64,000 nt of DNA from Acidovorax sp. 1608163 (GTDB lineage Bacteria; Pseudomonadota; Gammaproteobacteria; Burkholderiales; Burkholderiaceae_C). This document shows, in pieces, positions 18,836 to 29,366 of the stretch (the stretch's first letter is position 1; the number at the start of each line of letters is the position of its first letter). The notes below the pieces were generated by a model. That model searched no databases. It saw only the letters and a list, made by a program, of their open reading frames with translations, and was not told the DNA's origin. The stretch lies in assembly GCF_003669015.1 (NCBI RefSeq), contig NZ_CP033069.1, positions 3,978,501 to 4,042,500 of the forward strand, read 5' to 3'. A program made the translations under genes and the position numbers.

Positions 18836-20220
18836 TTTTCTTCAATCATGACACGCGGCGAACAAGAGAAATCAATGAATCCAGTTGCCAAATCATCTGA
18901 TTCAGAAAGTACGCGAAACATTGCTACATCAATCAGCCGATGCAAGTAAGTTTCACTTCCATTTAAATCTCCTACCACACCAGCGTTGAGGAAATAAACC
19001 CCTTTATTAATCCGACAAGAAAACTCGAAACTCACCAAAAATACGGTGCCCGAAGTCACATAGGGAAGACTGGTGCGATTGGATGCTGCTGACGCCGCCC
19101 CTCCGATTTCAATACCATTTGTCGTCTTGATCATCATCCCAAACCTGACATTGCTAGCGGGGCGTTCAAATCGCACACGGTAGCGGTAGTAATAGGTATT
19201 ACCCCTTGTCAGGTTGTTAACACGCTCTCCAGTGCTCGTATAGATGGCCGGATCTTCAATGGTTGCGCCATAAGACTCATACGCAATGGTACTAACTGGT
19301 TTAAGAGCAAGGTCATAACTATCGGGCAGCTCGGCAGGCTCCATCTTAGAAATAGTGGGAAGCACGATGGGCTCAGCATTCGTCAGACTTACCAAATTAA
19401 CCTGCTGATTGGCAGCTTCTAGCCGAATTTCAGCACGGATAGCATCGCGCTTATCGTTGGGCGCATAAAGTAGCTTTTGATAACGCCCAACAATTTTCTT
19501 AGGCGAGCCAGTGGCAAGGCGCTCTCCCGCATCAAGCAGAATGGCACGGTCGCACAACTCGACAACAGTGCCACCGGAATGCGACACAAACAGGATGGTG
19601 GCCCCAGCAGAGCGAATCGCTTCAATCTTGGAGAAGCACTTTCTCTGAAAAAGCTCATCTCCCACCGACAGCGCTTCATCAACTACCAAAATTTGCGGAT
19701 CTACGTTGATTGCAACCGCAAATGCCAGACGCACGACCATGCCGCTGGAATATGCCTTGACTGGCTGATCGATGAACGAGCCAATATCGGCAAATTCTGT
19801 AATTGCGTCGAAGCGACTGTCAATTTCGCTACGGCTTAGCCCCAATACTGCACCGTTAAGATATACATTTTCACGCCCAGTAAACTCGGGATTGAAACCA
19901 GACCCCAATTCCAGCAAGGCAGCAATGCGACCATTGGTAGAAACGGTTCCAGTGGACGGGGATAAAGTCCCGCAAATTATTTGCAGTAAGGTAGATTTAC
20001 CACTGCCGTTCCGACCAACAATTCCGACCGTCTCGCCTTTCTTAATCTCAAAGCCTATATCACGCAACGCCCAAAACTCACGAAAATATTTCTTAGCAGG
20101 CTTTCCAAGCGATCTATACAAATGCGGCAGAACAAATTGCTTCAGCCGATCGCGTGGTTGCTCATAAATCTCAAAGCACTTACTGAGACCTTCAACTTTA
20201 ATTGCAACTTCAGAGGACAT
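18832..20220 (-). CDS. wzt: O-polysaccharide ABC exporter ATPase with carbohydrate-binding tail
   Basis: 462 residues from the ATG at 20220 (MSSEVAIKVEGLSK), which overlaps wzm by 11 bp; an ATG at 20271 would add 17 residues. ATPase domain: Walker A GIVGRNGSGKSTLL, signature AYSSGMVVRLAFAVA, Walker B ILVVDEALSVGD. The C-terminal part (about 290-462) is the beta-rich domain by which Wzt recognises the capped end of the glycan. With Wzm it moves the lipid-linked O-polysaccharide across the inner membrane. Confidence 0.92.
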   Translation of the reverse strand: MSSEVAIKVEGLSKCFEIYEQPRDRLKQFVLPHLYRSLGKPAKKYFREFWALRDIGFEIKKGETVGIVGRNGSGKSTLLQIICGTLSPSTGTVSTNGRIAALLELGSGFNPEFTGRENVYLNGAVLGLSRSEIDSRFDAITEFADIGSFIDQPVKAYSSGMVVRLAFAVAINVDPQILVVDEALSVGDELFQRKCFSKIEAIRSAGATILFVSHSGGTVVELCDRAILLDAGERLATGSPKKIVGRYQKLLYAPNDKRDAIRAEIRLEAANQQVNLVSLTNAEPIVLPTISKMEPAELPDSYDLALKPVSTIAYESYGATIEDPAIYTSTGERVNNLTRGNTYYYRYRVRFERPASNVRFGMMIKTTNGIEIGGAASAASNRTSLPYVTSGTVFLVSFEFSCRINKGVYFLNAGVVGDLNGSETYLHRLIDVAMFRVLSESDDLATGFIDFSCSPRVMIEEN

Positions 20221-21028
20221 CAGAAAATCCATTCCTAGTCTTTTGAAACCAGAAAAAACCCAAGAAGGCAATTACAGATGCTAAAACCCACCCAATACTC
20301 AACACCGTAAAATCAGGTGCCTTCCCCCAAAACAAAATATCTCGCACCTGCTCAATTGCTGCAGTTAATGGATTTATATAAAGAATGTGGCGATATCGCT
20401 CAGGCAATGAAGCCAGAGGATAAAAAATAGGACTCATAAACATCAGCACTGCCGTCAAGACGCCGATAAACTGTGACACATCACGCAAAAACACCCCCAG
20501 CGACGCCAAAGCCCAACTCAATCCCATTGTAAAAAAGCCCAATGGAATTATGATGAGAGGCAAATAAAATACAGTTAAATGGGGGATTCCAAAGAATATA
20601 AAATAAGCCGTAAACCAAACAGCCAGACTTATGAGCGCATGATAAAGTGAAGAGAGAAAAACCACGAACGGTAGTATTTCCAGCGGAAACACTACTTTCT
20701 TAACATAATTTGGATTTGACAATATAATGCTTGGTGCAGCATTAATACATTCCGCAAATAGATTGAAAATTATTAGACCAGCAAACAAAGCCAAGGCAAA
20801 TTCTGTTTTCGAATCGCTCCCCGGGTTCCATCGCGCTTTAAATACTTCGCTAAATACAAAGGTATAGACTACCAACATAAATAGCGGATTAAAAAACGAC
20901 CACAGAATACCGAGTACAGAGCCACGATATCGCCCTATTACCTGACGCTTCGTAGAGACTTGAATAAGTTCGCGATTACGCCAAAGACTGGCGAACATTT
21001 CAAACGGACTGGCAGAGAACTGGCGCAT
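20210..21028 (-). CDS. wzm: O-polysaccharide ABC exporter permease
   Basis: 272 residues of an ABC-2 type permease with six membrane segments: GSVLGILWSFFNPLFMLVVY, FALALFAGLIIFNLFAECIN, LMFMSPIFYPLASLPERYRH are characteristic of Wzm/TagG. Partner of Wzt. Its start shares one base with the rfbC stop, so the genes are tightly coupled. The presence of Wzm/Wzt means chain growth is completed in the cytoplasm, so no Wzx/Wzy is expected, and none is seen. Confidence 0.92.
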   Translation of the reverse strand: MRQFSASPFEMFASLWRNRELIQVSTKRQVIGRYRGSVLGILWSFFNPLFMLVVYTFVFSEVFKARWNPGSDSKTEFALALFAGLIIFNLFAECINAAPSIILSNPNYVKKVVFPLEILPFVVFLSSLYHALISLAVWFTAYFIFFGIPHLTVFYLPLIIIPLGFFTMGLSWALASLGVFLRDVSQFIGVLTAVLMFMSPIFYPLASLPERYRHILYINPLTAAIEQVRDILFWGKAPDFTVLSIGWVLASVIAFLGFFWFQKTRNGFSDVL

Positions 21029-21576
21029 TAGAAGAACACCTCCGCCAGGCTCAAAGCCAGCCCCTGCGCATCCTTGGCCGATAGCAGCGGCTGCGCACCC
21101 TGTAGGCGCCAGTCAATGGCCAGCGCGGGATCGTTCCACGCAATGCAGCGCTCAAACTGCGGCGCGTAGTAGTCCGTGGTCTTGTACAGAAACTCCGCCA
21201 TCTCGCTGAGCACCACAAACCCGTGCGCAAAGCCCGGTGGCACCCACAGTTGGCGGTGGTTGTCTTCGCTCAGCTCCTCTGCCACCCATTGGCCAAAGGT
21301 GGGCGAGCTTTTGCGAATGTCCACCGCCACATCCAACACGGCCCCGCGCACCACGCGCACCAGCTTGCCTTGGGGTTGCTGGATCTGGTAGTGCAAGCCG
21401 CGCAGCACCCCCTTGGCGCTGCGGCTGTGGTTGTCTTGCACAAATTCGTGCTGGGTTCCCGTGGCTTCGTTGAAGGCTTTTTGGTTGAAGCTTTCAAAGA
21501 AAAAACCACGGGCGTCTCCGAACACTTTGGGTTCGATCAACACAACGTCGGGAATGGCGAGGCGGGTGGCTTTCAT
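21028..21576 (-). CDS. rfbC: dTDP-4-dehydrorhamnose 3,5-epimerase
   Basis: 182 residues from MKATRLAIPDVVLIEPKVFG; an ATG at 21597 is also open. Catalytic histidine in VLRGLHYQIQQPQGKLVRV, acid/base tyrosine in FLYKTTDYYAP, and the substrate-binding FQDARGFFFE-like block (FGDARGFFFESF). It epimerises C-3 and C-5 of dTDP-4-keto-6-deoxyglucose. Gene order is rfbB-rfbA-rfbC without rfbD, so the final reductase for dTDP-L-rhamnose must be elsewhere. GC content returns to the chromosomal level from here on. Confidence 0.92.
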   Translation of the reverse strand: MKATRLAIPDVVLIEPKVFGDARGFFFESFNQKAFNEATGTQHEFVQDNHSRSAKGVLRGLHYQIQQPQGKLVRVVRGAVLDVAVDIRKSSPTFGQWVAEELSEDNHRQLWVPPGFAHGFVVLSEMAEFLYKTTDYYAPQFERCIAWNDPALAIDWRLQGAQPLLSAKDAQGLALSLAEVFF

Positions 21577-21624
21577 GGGCAATGGCGTTGGATGCAAATA
21601 ACGGTAGGCAGCGGCAGCGGCAAT

Positions 21625-22509
21625 TTAGTAAATCTTCTCTTTGAGCACCCGCATCAGGTACTGCCCATACCCGCTCTTGGTGAGCGGCTGGGCCAGGCGT
21701 TCTAGCTGGGCGTCGTCGATCCAGCGTTGGCGCCAGGCGATTTCTTCCAGGCAGGCGATCTTGAGGCCCTGGCGGTGTTCCAGGGTGGCGATGAATTGGC
21801 CGGCTTCGAGCAGGCTTTCGTGGGTGCCGGTGTCCAGCCAGGCGTAGCCTCGGCCCATGATTTCGACGTTGAGCTGGCCTTGCTCCAGGTACAGGCGGTT
21901 CAGGTCGGTGATTTCGTATTCGCCCCGGGCGGAGGGCTTGAGGCCCTTGGCCAGGTCGACGACCTGGTTGTCGTAGAAGTACAGGCCCGTGACGGCGTAG
22001 TTGGACTTGGGGGCCTTGGGTTTTTCTTCCAAGGACAGGACCCGGCCTTGGGCGTCGAATTCGGCAACGCCGTAGCGCTCGGGGTCGTGCACGTGGTAGG
22101 CGAAGACGCTGGCGCCCTCGGTGCGGGCGCTGGCGCTGCCCAGCAGTTCATGGAAGTCGTGGCCGTGGAAGATGTTGTCGCCCAGCACCAGGGCCGAGGG
22201 GGCGTTGCCGACGAATTGCTCGCCAATCACAAAGGCTTGCGCCAGGCCGTCGGGGCTGGCTTGCACGGCGTATTGCAGGTTCAGGCCCCATTGGCTGCCG
22301 TCGCCCAGCAGTTGCTCAAAGCGTGGCGTGTCTTGCGGGGTGCTGATGACCAGGATGTCGCGGATGCCCGCCAGCATCAGGGTGCTCAGCGGGTAGTAGA
22401 TCATGGGCTTGTCGTACACCGGCAGCAGTTGCTTGCTGATGGCCAGCGTGGCCGGGTGCAGGCGCGTGCCAGAGCCGCCGGCCAGGATGATGCCTTTGCG
22501 CTTATTCAT
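21625..22509 (-). CDS. rfbA: Glucose-1-phosphate thymidylyltransferase
   Basis: 294 residues. Nucleotidyltransferase motif [20 protein letters not shown] with [20 protein letters not shown], and metal-binding [25 protein letters not shown] and [16 protein letters not shown] are typical of RfbA/RmlA. Makes dTDP-glucose from dTTP and glucose-1-phosphate. It follows rfbB by 5 bp and precedes rfbC by about 48 bp. Confidence 0.93.
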   Translation of the reverse strand: MNKRKGIILAGGSGTRLHPATLAISKQLLPVYDKPMIYYPLSTLMLAGIRDILVISTPQDTPRFEQLLGDGSQWGLNLQYAVQASPDGLAQAFVIGEQFVGNAPSALVLGDNIFHGHDFHELLGSASARTEGASVFAYHVHDPERYGVAEFDAQGRVLSLEEKPKAPKSNYAVTGLYFYDNQVVDLAKGLKPSARGEYEITDLNRLYLEQGQLNVEIMGRGYAWLDTGTHESLLEAGQFIATLEHRQGLKIACLEEIAWRQRWIDDAQLERLAQPLTKSGYGQYLMRVLKEKIY

Positions 22510-22514
22510 GCGAT

Positions 22515-23587
22515 TTACTTAGCTGTTGAATTGTCATATTGCTTTTGCACCCACTCGCGGTAGGCACCCGATTGCACCTGCGCCACCCACTCGGGGTTGT
22601 CCAGGTACCACTGCACGGTCTTGCGGATACCGGTGTCAAACGTCTCGGCAGGCTTCCAGCCCAGCTCACGCTCGATCTTGCGGGCGTCGATGGCGTAGCG
22701 GCGGTCGTGGCCGGGGCGGTCGGTGACGTAGGTGATCTGGGTGCGGTAGCTCTGGCCGTCAGCGCGGGGGCGCAGCTCGTCGAGCAGGGCGCACACGGTG
22801 TTGACGATGTCGATGTTGGGCTTTTCGTTCCAGCCGCCCACGTTGTAGGTCTCGCCCAGGCGGCCGGCTTCGAGCACGCGGCGGATGGCGCTGCAGTGGT
22901 CACGCACGTACAGCCAGTCGCGCACCTGCATGCCGTCGCCGTACACGGGCAGGTTTTTGCCTGCCAGGGCGTTGACGATCATGAGGGGGATGAGCTTTTC
23001 GGGGAAGTGCAGCGGGCCGTAGTTGTTGCTGCAGTTGGTGGTGAGCACCGGCAGGCCGTAGGTGTGGTGCCAGGCGCGCACTAGGTGGTCGCTGGCGGCC
23101 TTGCTGGCCGAGTACGGGCTGTTGGGCTCGTAGGTGTTGTCTTCGGTGAAGGCCGGGTCGGTGGCCGAGAGGGTGCCGTAGACCTCGTCGGTAGAGACGT
23201 GCAGGAAGCGGAACGCTTCTTTTTTGATAGCTGGCAGCGCTTGCCAGTATTGCCTTGCAGCCTCCAAAAGCCTGAAGGTGCCGACGACGTTGGTCTGGAT
23301 GAAGTCTTCGGGCCGTGGATGGAGCGGTCCACATGCGATTCGGCTGCAAAGTTGACGATGGCACGGGGCTGGTGCTCGGCCAGCAGGCGCGCGAGCAAGG
23401 CGGTGTCGCCAATGTCGCCCTGCACAAAGACGTGGCGGGGGTTGCCCTGCACGCTAGCGAGGTTGTGCAGGTTGCCTGCGTAGGTGAGTTTGTCGAGGTT
23501 GACCACGGGCTCGTCGCCGTTGGCAATCCAGTCGAGCACAAAGTTGGCGCCAATGAAGCCGGCGCCGCCAGTTACCAAGATGGTCAT
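22515..23587 (-). pseudogene. rfbB: dTDP-glucose 4,6-dehydratase, one-base frameshift (probably intact in vivo)
   Basis: N-terminal frame (from 23587): [20 protein letters not shown] and [15 protein letters not shown]-terminal frame (to 22515): [33 protein letters not shown] with catalytic Y-x-x-x-[16 protein letters not shown]. One missing base at about 23308-23313 (ATC CAC GGC CCG | AA GAC TTC) separates them; restoring it gives ...[20 protein letters not shown], the normal family sequence. Total length about 358 residues. A sequencing slip is more likely than real loss, since rfbA and rfbC are intact. The start overlaps the GT2 stop by 4 bp. A copy of the dispersed palindrome lies in the coding sequence at 23226-23248. 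Confidence 0.85.
23226..23248. repeat. Dispersed palindrome half-copy inside rfbB
   Basis: GATAGCTGGCAGCGCTTGCC, the core of the intergenic palindrome, here in the rfbB coding strand (encoding [10 protein letters not shown] in reverse). See findings. Confidence 0.6.
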
Positions 23588-24698
23588 ACTTTTGACCCAA
23601 AGAAAAAGTGTTTGAAAACAGCATGCCCTTGCAGCACCTGCCGCAGATAGCCAGTGCGGTAGAAGCGCTTGGTAATGCGGTCATTCAGCGCATGGCTGTG
23701 CGTCTTTAAGTTCACTTGAAGTTGTTTGCGCTCGGCCCAGAATTCAGGGGCCTTGCGCCAGGCATCGCGGTACACCCGAAGCATCAGCGAAAACCGCCCG
23801 GACAAAGTGTGTCGGCCTATCATCAAGATGTGTGCCAACATCCAAAACACCCCATACCGCCACCAGAGATGGGAAGGTGCCAACTTGATGTGCATCCACA
23901 GGGCATTGCGCAGCCCATGGTAGGCAATGAAAGGGTTGTAGCCCCCCCACTGCTGGCCTGGCCTTCATGCAACGCCAGCAGCTGGTCCAGATACACCGGA
24001 CGGTAACCCATCAGCACGGCGCGCATGACAAGGTCAGTGTCTTCGCAGTAGCAGAAAAAGCGGGGGTCAAAGCAATAACCCGAGACGGCTTTCAGTTGCT
24101 CTACCAATGCCCGATTGAACATGCAGCAACCCCCGGTAGGTCCGACGTACAGGTCGTCTAGGGTTTTGCGGTCTGCAGGCATCAAGCTGGCATACAAAGC
24201 GATGCCAAGCGTATCAACCTCAGCAGGATTGGCCAGATTGTGCATACGCCCCCCGGCAAGGCCAGCCCCTTCGCCGGCGGCCTGCAGTGCATCACGCAGC
24301 AATGCAAGCATGTCTTTTTGCGCAACAGCATCATTGTTAAGCAGCATGATGTAGTTGCAAGTGGCCTGCTTCAATAGCAGGTCAATCAGCACATTGCTTC
24401 CCTCGGCAAACCCGAGGTTCCGCTCAGACCGATAAATACGCAAGGACCCGACCTGCGGCGCACGCGCGCCTTCCAGCAGATGGTGGTAATCGGCGGCTGC
24501 AGAGGCGTTATCGAGCACAAGCACCCAATCCGGCAGCAGGGTCGATTGCTGGATGGATTCCAGACAGCGCAGCGTTTGCCGGGCTGTGTTGTAGTTGATC
24601 ACGAGCACACCTACACCCTGCCCTGAGCTCTCTGCCGCAGCCAGACACAAGGCCTCTACAACGTCCATTGTTGGATTTGTATTGCGCAGCTCAGTCAT
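23584..24698 (-). pseudogene. GT2 glycosyltransferase (rhamnosyltransferase-like), frameshift in a G7 tract
   Basis: N-terminal GT2 domain: VGVLVINYNTARQTLRCLES, LVLDNASAAADY, IMLLNNDAVAQKD, GPTGGCCMFNRALVEQLKAV, FCYCEDTDLVMRAVLMGYRP. After LALHEGQASSGG the frame breaks at a run of seven Gs (about 23940-23946). The other frame continues YNPFIAYHGLRNALWMHIKL and runs to 23584. The joined protein is about 370 residues, the usual size of WbbL-like enzymes acting on dTDP-rhamnose or related donors. Miscalled or phase-variable homopolymer; see findings. It overlaps manC by 4 bp. Confidence 0.8.
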
Positions 24699-26170
24699 GC
24701 AGCTTTGCTCACTGGTGGCACTCGACCGTAAACGTCATCCAAGCGGACGATATCGTCCTCTCCTAGATAAGATCCAGACTGGATCTCAATGATTTCCAGC
24801 GGCTGCGTCCCAGGATTACTCAAGCGGTGCGTTTGCCCCAACGGAATGTAGGTGGATTCGTCTTCCTGCAACTGAAAACAGCGATCGCCATGGGTGACTT
24901 CTGCAATGCCTTTGACCACGACCCAATGCTCAGCGCGGTACTTGTGCATTTGCAAGCTCAGGCTGGCCCCCGGATTGACCACAATGCGTTTGACTTGGAA
25001 CCGCTCGCCGCTATCGATCAGGTCATACCAACCCCAGGGGCGATGAACCTTTCGATGCTGGCTGGCAAGTTTGTTACCCTTTTGGTTTAGCTGGGCCACT
25101 ACAGCCTTAACCTCTTGGGTACACCGTTTGTCGGCTATCAAAACGGCGTCTGGGGTCTCGACAACCACCACGTCTTTAAGACCGATACCCGCTACCAAAC
25201 GGCTTGAAGACAGAAACAGAGAGCCGCTGCAACCGTGGTGTTGAACAGCATCACCCACCACGGCATTTCCTTCATTGTCGCGGTCTAACACGCTCCACAG
25301 CGCATCCCAAGAGCCAACATCTGACCAACCAGCCTGCAACGGAACCACACTGATTGGGATGCCCCATTCAGGATGGGCAGGCAGCTTCTCCATCACGGCA
25401 TAGTCAATGGAATCCGAAGGGCACGACTCAAATGCGGCGGCACTGGGGCGGATGAAATCCATATCGCACCGCGCTGCCTGCATTGCCCCCTCACAGCAGC
25501 TCAAGATGTCAGGTCGGCCTGCAACCAGCGCCTTCAACCAGATACTTGGCCGCATCATGAAAATGCCGCTGTTCCACAGATAGTTACCCTGGGCCAGGTA
25601 TTGCTTCGCCAGCGCCAAGCTCGGTTTTTCCGTAAAACCCTCCACAGGAAACGCTTGATTTGCTTGTTCCCGCCGATACTGGATGTAGCCATAGCCTGTT
25701 TCAGGATGCTGCGGCACCACACCAAAGGTGACAATCCCTCCCTCAGACGCCAGCCCATACCCCAGCCGCACGGCATGATGAAAGGCGTCCATGTCCCTGA
25801 TCACATGGTCTGCAGGCATGACAAGCATCACCGGATCTTCGTTGCCAGCACGTGCGTGCAGCGCGGCCAGAGCAAGGGCAGGAGCGGTGTTTCGAGCCAC
25901 TGGCTCGAGGATGAGATCGGCATGACGAATACCGATTTCCAGCAACTGGTTGGCGGCCAAAAACCGATGATCCTCATTGCAAACCAGCAGCGGCGAAAAG
26001 GCCACAGCTACATCGCCCTCAAAGCCATGCAACCTCATTGCAGTCTGCTGAAGCATGGTTTGCTCACCAGCAAGTGCAAGAAACTGTTTGGGGTAACTCT
26101 CCCGAGACAAAGGAAAAAGGCGAGTGCCAGACCCGCCGCACAGGATGACAGGAAGCAGTGGACAGGTCAT
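24695..26170 (-). CDS. manC: Mannose-1-phosphate guanylyltransferase / mannose-6-phosphate isomerase
   Basis: 491 residues, the full bifunctional type. N-terminal pyrophosphorylase: VILCGGSGTRLFPLSRESYP with KQFLAL, VMPADHVI, TEKPSLALAKQYL. C-terminal cupin isomerase domain: HRPWGWYDLIDSGERFQVKR, LQMHKYRAEHWVVVKG, SNPGTQPLEIIEIQSG. Makes GDP-mannose for the polysaccharide. No gmd or other GDP-mannose-modifying gene is in the window, so mannose itself may be used. It overlaps both neighbours by 4 bp. Confidence 0.93.
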   Translation of the reverse strand: MTCPLLPVILCGGSGTRLFPLSRESYPKQFLALAGEQTMLQQTAMRLHGFEGDVAVAFSPLLVCNEDHRFLAANQLLEIGIRHADLILEPVARNTAPALALAALHARAGNEDPVMLVMPADHVIRDMDAFHHAVRLGYGLASEGGIVTFGVVPQHPETGYGYIQYRREQANQAFPVEGFTEKPSLALAKQYLAQGNYLWNSGIFMMRPSIWLKALVAGRPDILSCCEGAMQAARCDMDFIRPSAAAFESCPSDSIDYAVMEKLPAHPEWGIPISVVPLQAGWSDVGSWDALWSVLDRDNEGNAVVGDAVQHHGCSGSLFLSSSRLVAGIGLKDVVVVETPDAVLIADKRCTQEVKAVVAQLNQKGNKLASQHRKVHRPWGWYDLIDSGERFQVKRIVVNPGASLSLQMHKYRAEHWVVVKGIAEVTHGDRCFQLQEDESTYIPLGQTHRLSNPGTQPLEIIEIQSGSYLGEDDIVRLDDVYGRVPPVSKAA

Positions 26171-26550
26171 ATGCCAGAGGAGTTACCAGGCGACTGCTGC
26201 CCATGGTCATCTGTGCGAGCTTCCAAATCTGCCTGAAGCAAAGCCAAGCGCTGGTTGAGCCGACGCACATCGCGCTCTATGCGCGTATTCACCATGTCGG
26301 AGTGCAGTGATTTCACCAAAAGCACCATACATGCGAGCAAGAGCAGCAACGCGGGTGGGTAGCTGATCCCAAGCAATGCCGCCAGCTTGTCAATCAGCCC
26401 TGGCCATGCACCCAACAATGCAGCGGCCCCCGCCACCAGCACCCAGAAAAGACCATGCATCACATAGAGATGGTCTCTGCGAATGAGATGAAGGATCAGC
26501 GCCGCAAGGCCAATGCCCATTAGCGTGGTGGTCAGTTGCAAGGACGCCAT
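26167..26550 (-). CDS. DUF2304 membrane protein
   Basis: 127 residues with three hydrophobic segments (LTTTLMGIGLAALILHLI; GLFWVLVAGAAALLGAWPGL; ALLLLLACMVLLVKSL) followed by a charged helical tail (RIERDVRRLNQRLALLQADL), the layout of DUF2304 proteins found in polysaccharide loci. Function unknown; a role as a small partner of a glycosyltransferase is often supposed. First gene of the manC-wzm-wzt run and divergent from groES. Confidence 0.7.
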   Translation of the reverse strand: MASLQLTTTLMGIGLAALILHLIRRDHLYVMHGLFWVLVAGAAALLGAWPGLIDKLAALLGISYPPALLLLLACMVLLVKSLHSDMVNTRIERDVRRLNQRLALLQADLEARTDDHGQQSPGNSSGI

Positions 26551-26760
26551 TCGGTTTTGAGGAGAGTGAGCGCCTCACTCTGCATCGCAAGAGTGTTTAC
26601 AGGGCAAGAGGCGCGGAGTAGGAAACGCCTGGGAAAGTCGAAGATGGGCGGACTCCCCCCTCTCCACAGCGTTCAGTGTGTTGTCAGATTGTATATAGCG
26701 GGTAAAGCGTCCCGAGTTGGCCCCAGGTAAAAGTTGTGAGGTACGCCAGAGGCTCAGCCC

Positions 26761-26788
26761 TTGAAATGCCATCAAATGCCCCTATCAT
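26761..26788 (+). promoter_or_regulatory. groESL promoter
   Basis: TTGAAA (26761-26766), 16-bp spacer, TATCAT (26783-26788), a good sigma-70 match. The same stretch also reads CTTGAAA-N12-CCCCTATC, close to the sigma-32 consensus. The -10 box abuts the CIRCE, so repressor binding would block polymerase. Confidence 0.6.
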
Positions 26789-26814
26789 TAGCACTCACAC
26801 AGGCAGAGTGCTAA
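26788..26814 (+). promoter_or_regulatory. CIRCE operator (HrcA site)
   Basis: TTAGCACTC, 9-bp spacer, GAGTGCTAA: a perfect match to the CIRCE consensus, 79 bp before the groES start. Implies HrcA repression of groESL. Confidence 0.95.
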
Positions 26815-26892
26815 CAATGCCGTGCCATTAATTGCAAAGCGCTGGGGATGGCCTCTGGCGCGCCACGTAACTTTCATCACAGGAGAGATCCA

Positions 26893-27183
26893 ATGAACCT
26901 TCGCCCTCTGCACGACCGCGTGATTGTCAAGCGCATCGAAAGCGAAACAACGACTGCCTCCGGCATCGTGATCCCTGACAACGCCGCTGAAAAGCCCGAT
27001 CAAGGTGAAGTGCTGGCCGTCGGCCCCGGCAAGAAGAACGACAAGGGCGAAGTGCTCGCCCTGAACGTGAAAGTCGGCGACCGCGTTCTGTTCGGCAAGT
27101 ACTCGGGCCAGACCGTCAAGGTCAACGGCGACGAGCTGCTGGTCATGAAAGAAGACGATTTGTTCGCAGTGGTCGAGAAGTAA
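26893..27183 (+). CDS. groS: Co-chaperonin GroES
   Basis: 96 residues, [16 protein letters not shown] through [20 protein letters not shown]. It has the mobile-loop region around [20 protein letters not shown]. The start is set by AGGAGA at 26881-26886, six bases upstream; an in-frame codon at 26848 lacks a ribosome site and family support. It caps the GroEL ring during protein folding in the cytoplasm. Confidence 0.97.
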   Translation: MNLRPLHDRVIVKRIESETTTASGIVIPDNAAEKPDQGEVLAVGPGKKNDKGEVLALNVKVGDRVLFGKYSGQTVKVNGDELLVMKEDDLFAVVEK

Positions 27184-27213
27184 TTCTCTCTCCCTGCTGA
27201 TTTACTCATTTTT

Positions 27214-27255
27214 TCATAGCTGCTCGCGCTTTCCAGACAAGCGCCGGCAGCCAGT
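27214..27255. repeat. Dispersed palindrome between groES and groEL
   Basis: CATAGCTGCTCGCGCTTTCC and CAAGCGCCGGCAGCCAG form the usual pair of arms, within the groES-groEL gap. May affect mRNA processing or the relative levels of the two proteins. Confidence 0.6.
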
Positions 27256-27270
27256 TTGAACCCAATTTAG

Positions 27271-28932
<1,662 letters not shown>

Positions 28933-28966
28933 TGGCCCAGGCGCTCTGACCCGAGAGCCCTACACA

Positions 28967-29000
28967 AAGCCCGCAGGCCTTCTAGCCTGCGGGCTTTTTT
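28967..29000 (+). terminator. Rho-independent terminator after groEL
   Basis: A 12-bp stem AAGCCCGCAGGC / GCCTGCGGGCTT with a 6-base loop, followed by TTTTTT. Confidence 0.9.
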
Positions 29001-29366
29001 CATGGGGCAGCGCTGCCTCCTGGTGTGCCTTGCGTCGATCCTTGGAGCGCACGGCTGATGGCGTTCAAAGGGGTGTGGTGGATCAATGCCCCATGGCGGC
29101 ATGAAAGGCTTGTGGTGCGCGAGCAAGCCCCGGGCGGCCAAGCCCCGACCGCACCGCCCCATTGCATGCACCCCTCGCGTCTAAGCGATATCGGCAGTTA
29201 ACGCTTATCCACAATTGGCAACCCGCATGGGTTGGCCCGTCATTTTTCTTGGAAAAATGATTTTGCAACGCCTGGATACACTTGCCTTCACCCGGCCACC
29301 GCCGATGGCATTCCAGGCGATCACTCGTGCAGCACACCGCCTCGGCATCGCATTCTTCCTCACGCC
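29001..29366. other. Gap between groEL terminator and the roadblock gene
   Basis: No gene supported. It contains one perfect DnaA-box-like TTATCCACA (29205-29213, isolated, so probably chance) and a small hairpin TCATTTTTCTTGGAAAAATGA near 29237-29257. Confidence 0.4.

Noticed and set aside
29205..29213. TTATCCACA, a perfect DnaA box
   Set aside because: Single copy, no AT-rich unwinding region or dnaA/dnaN nearby; one 9-mer match is expected by chance.
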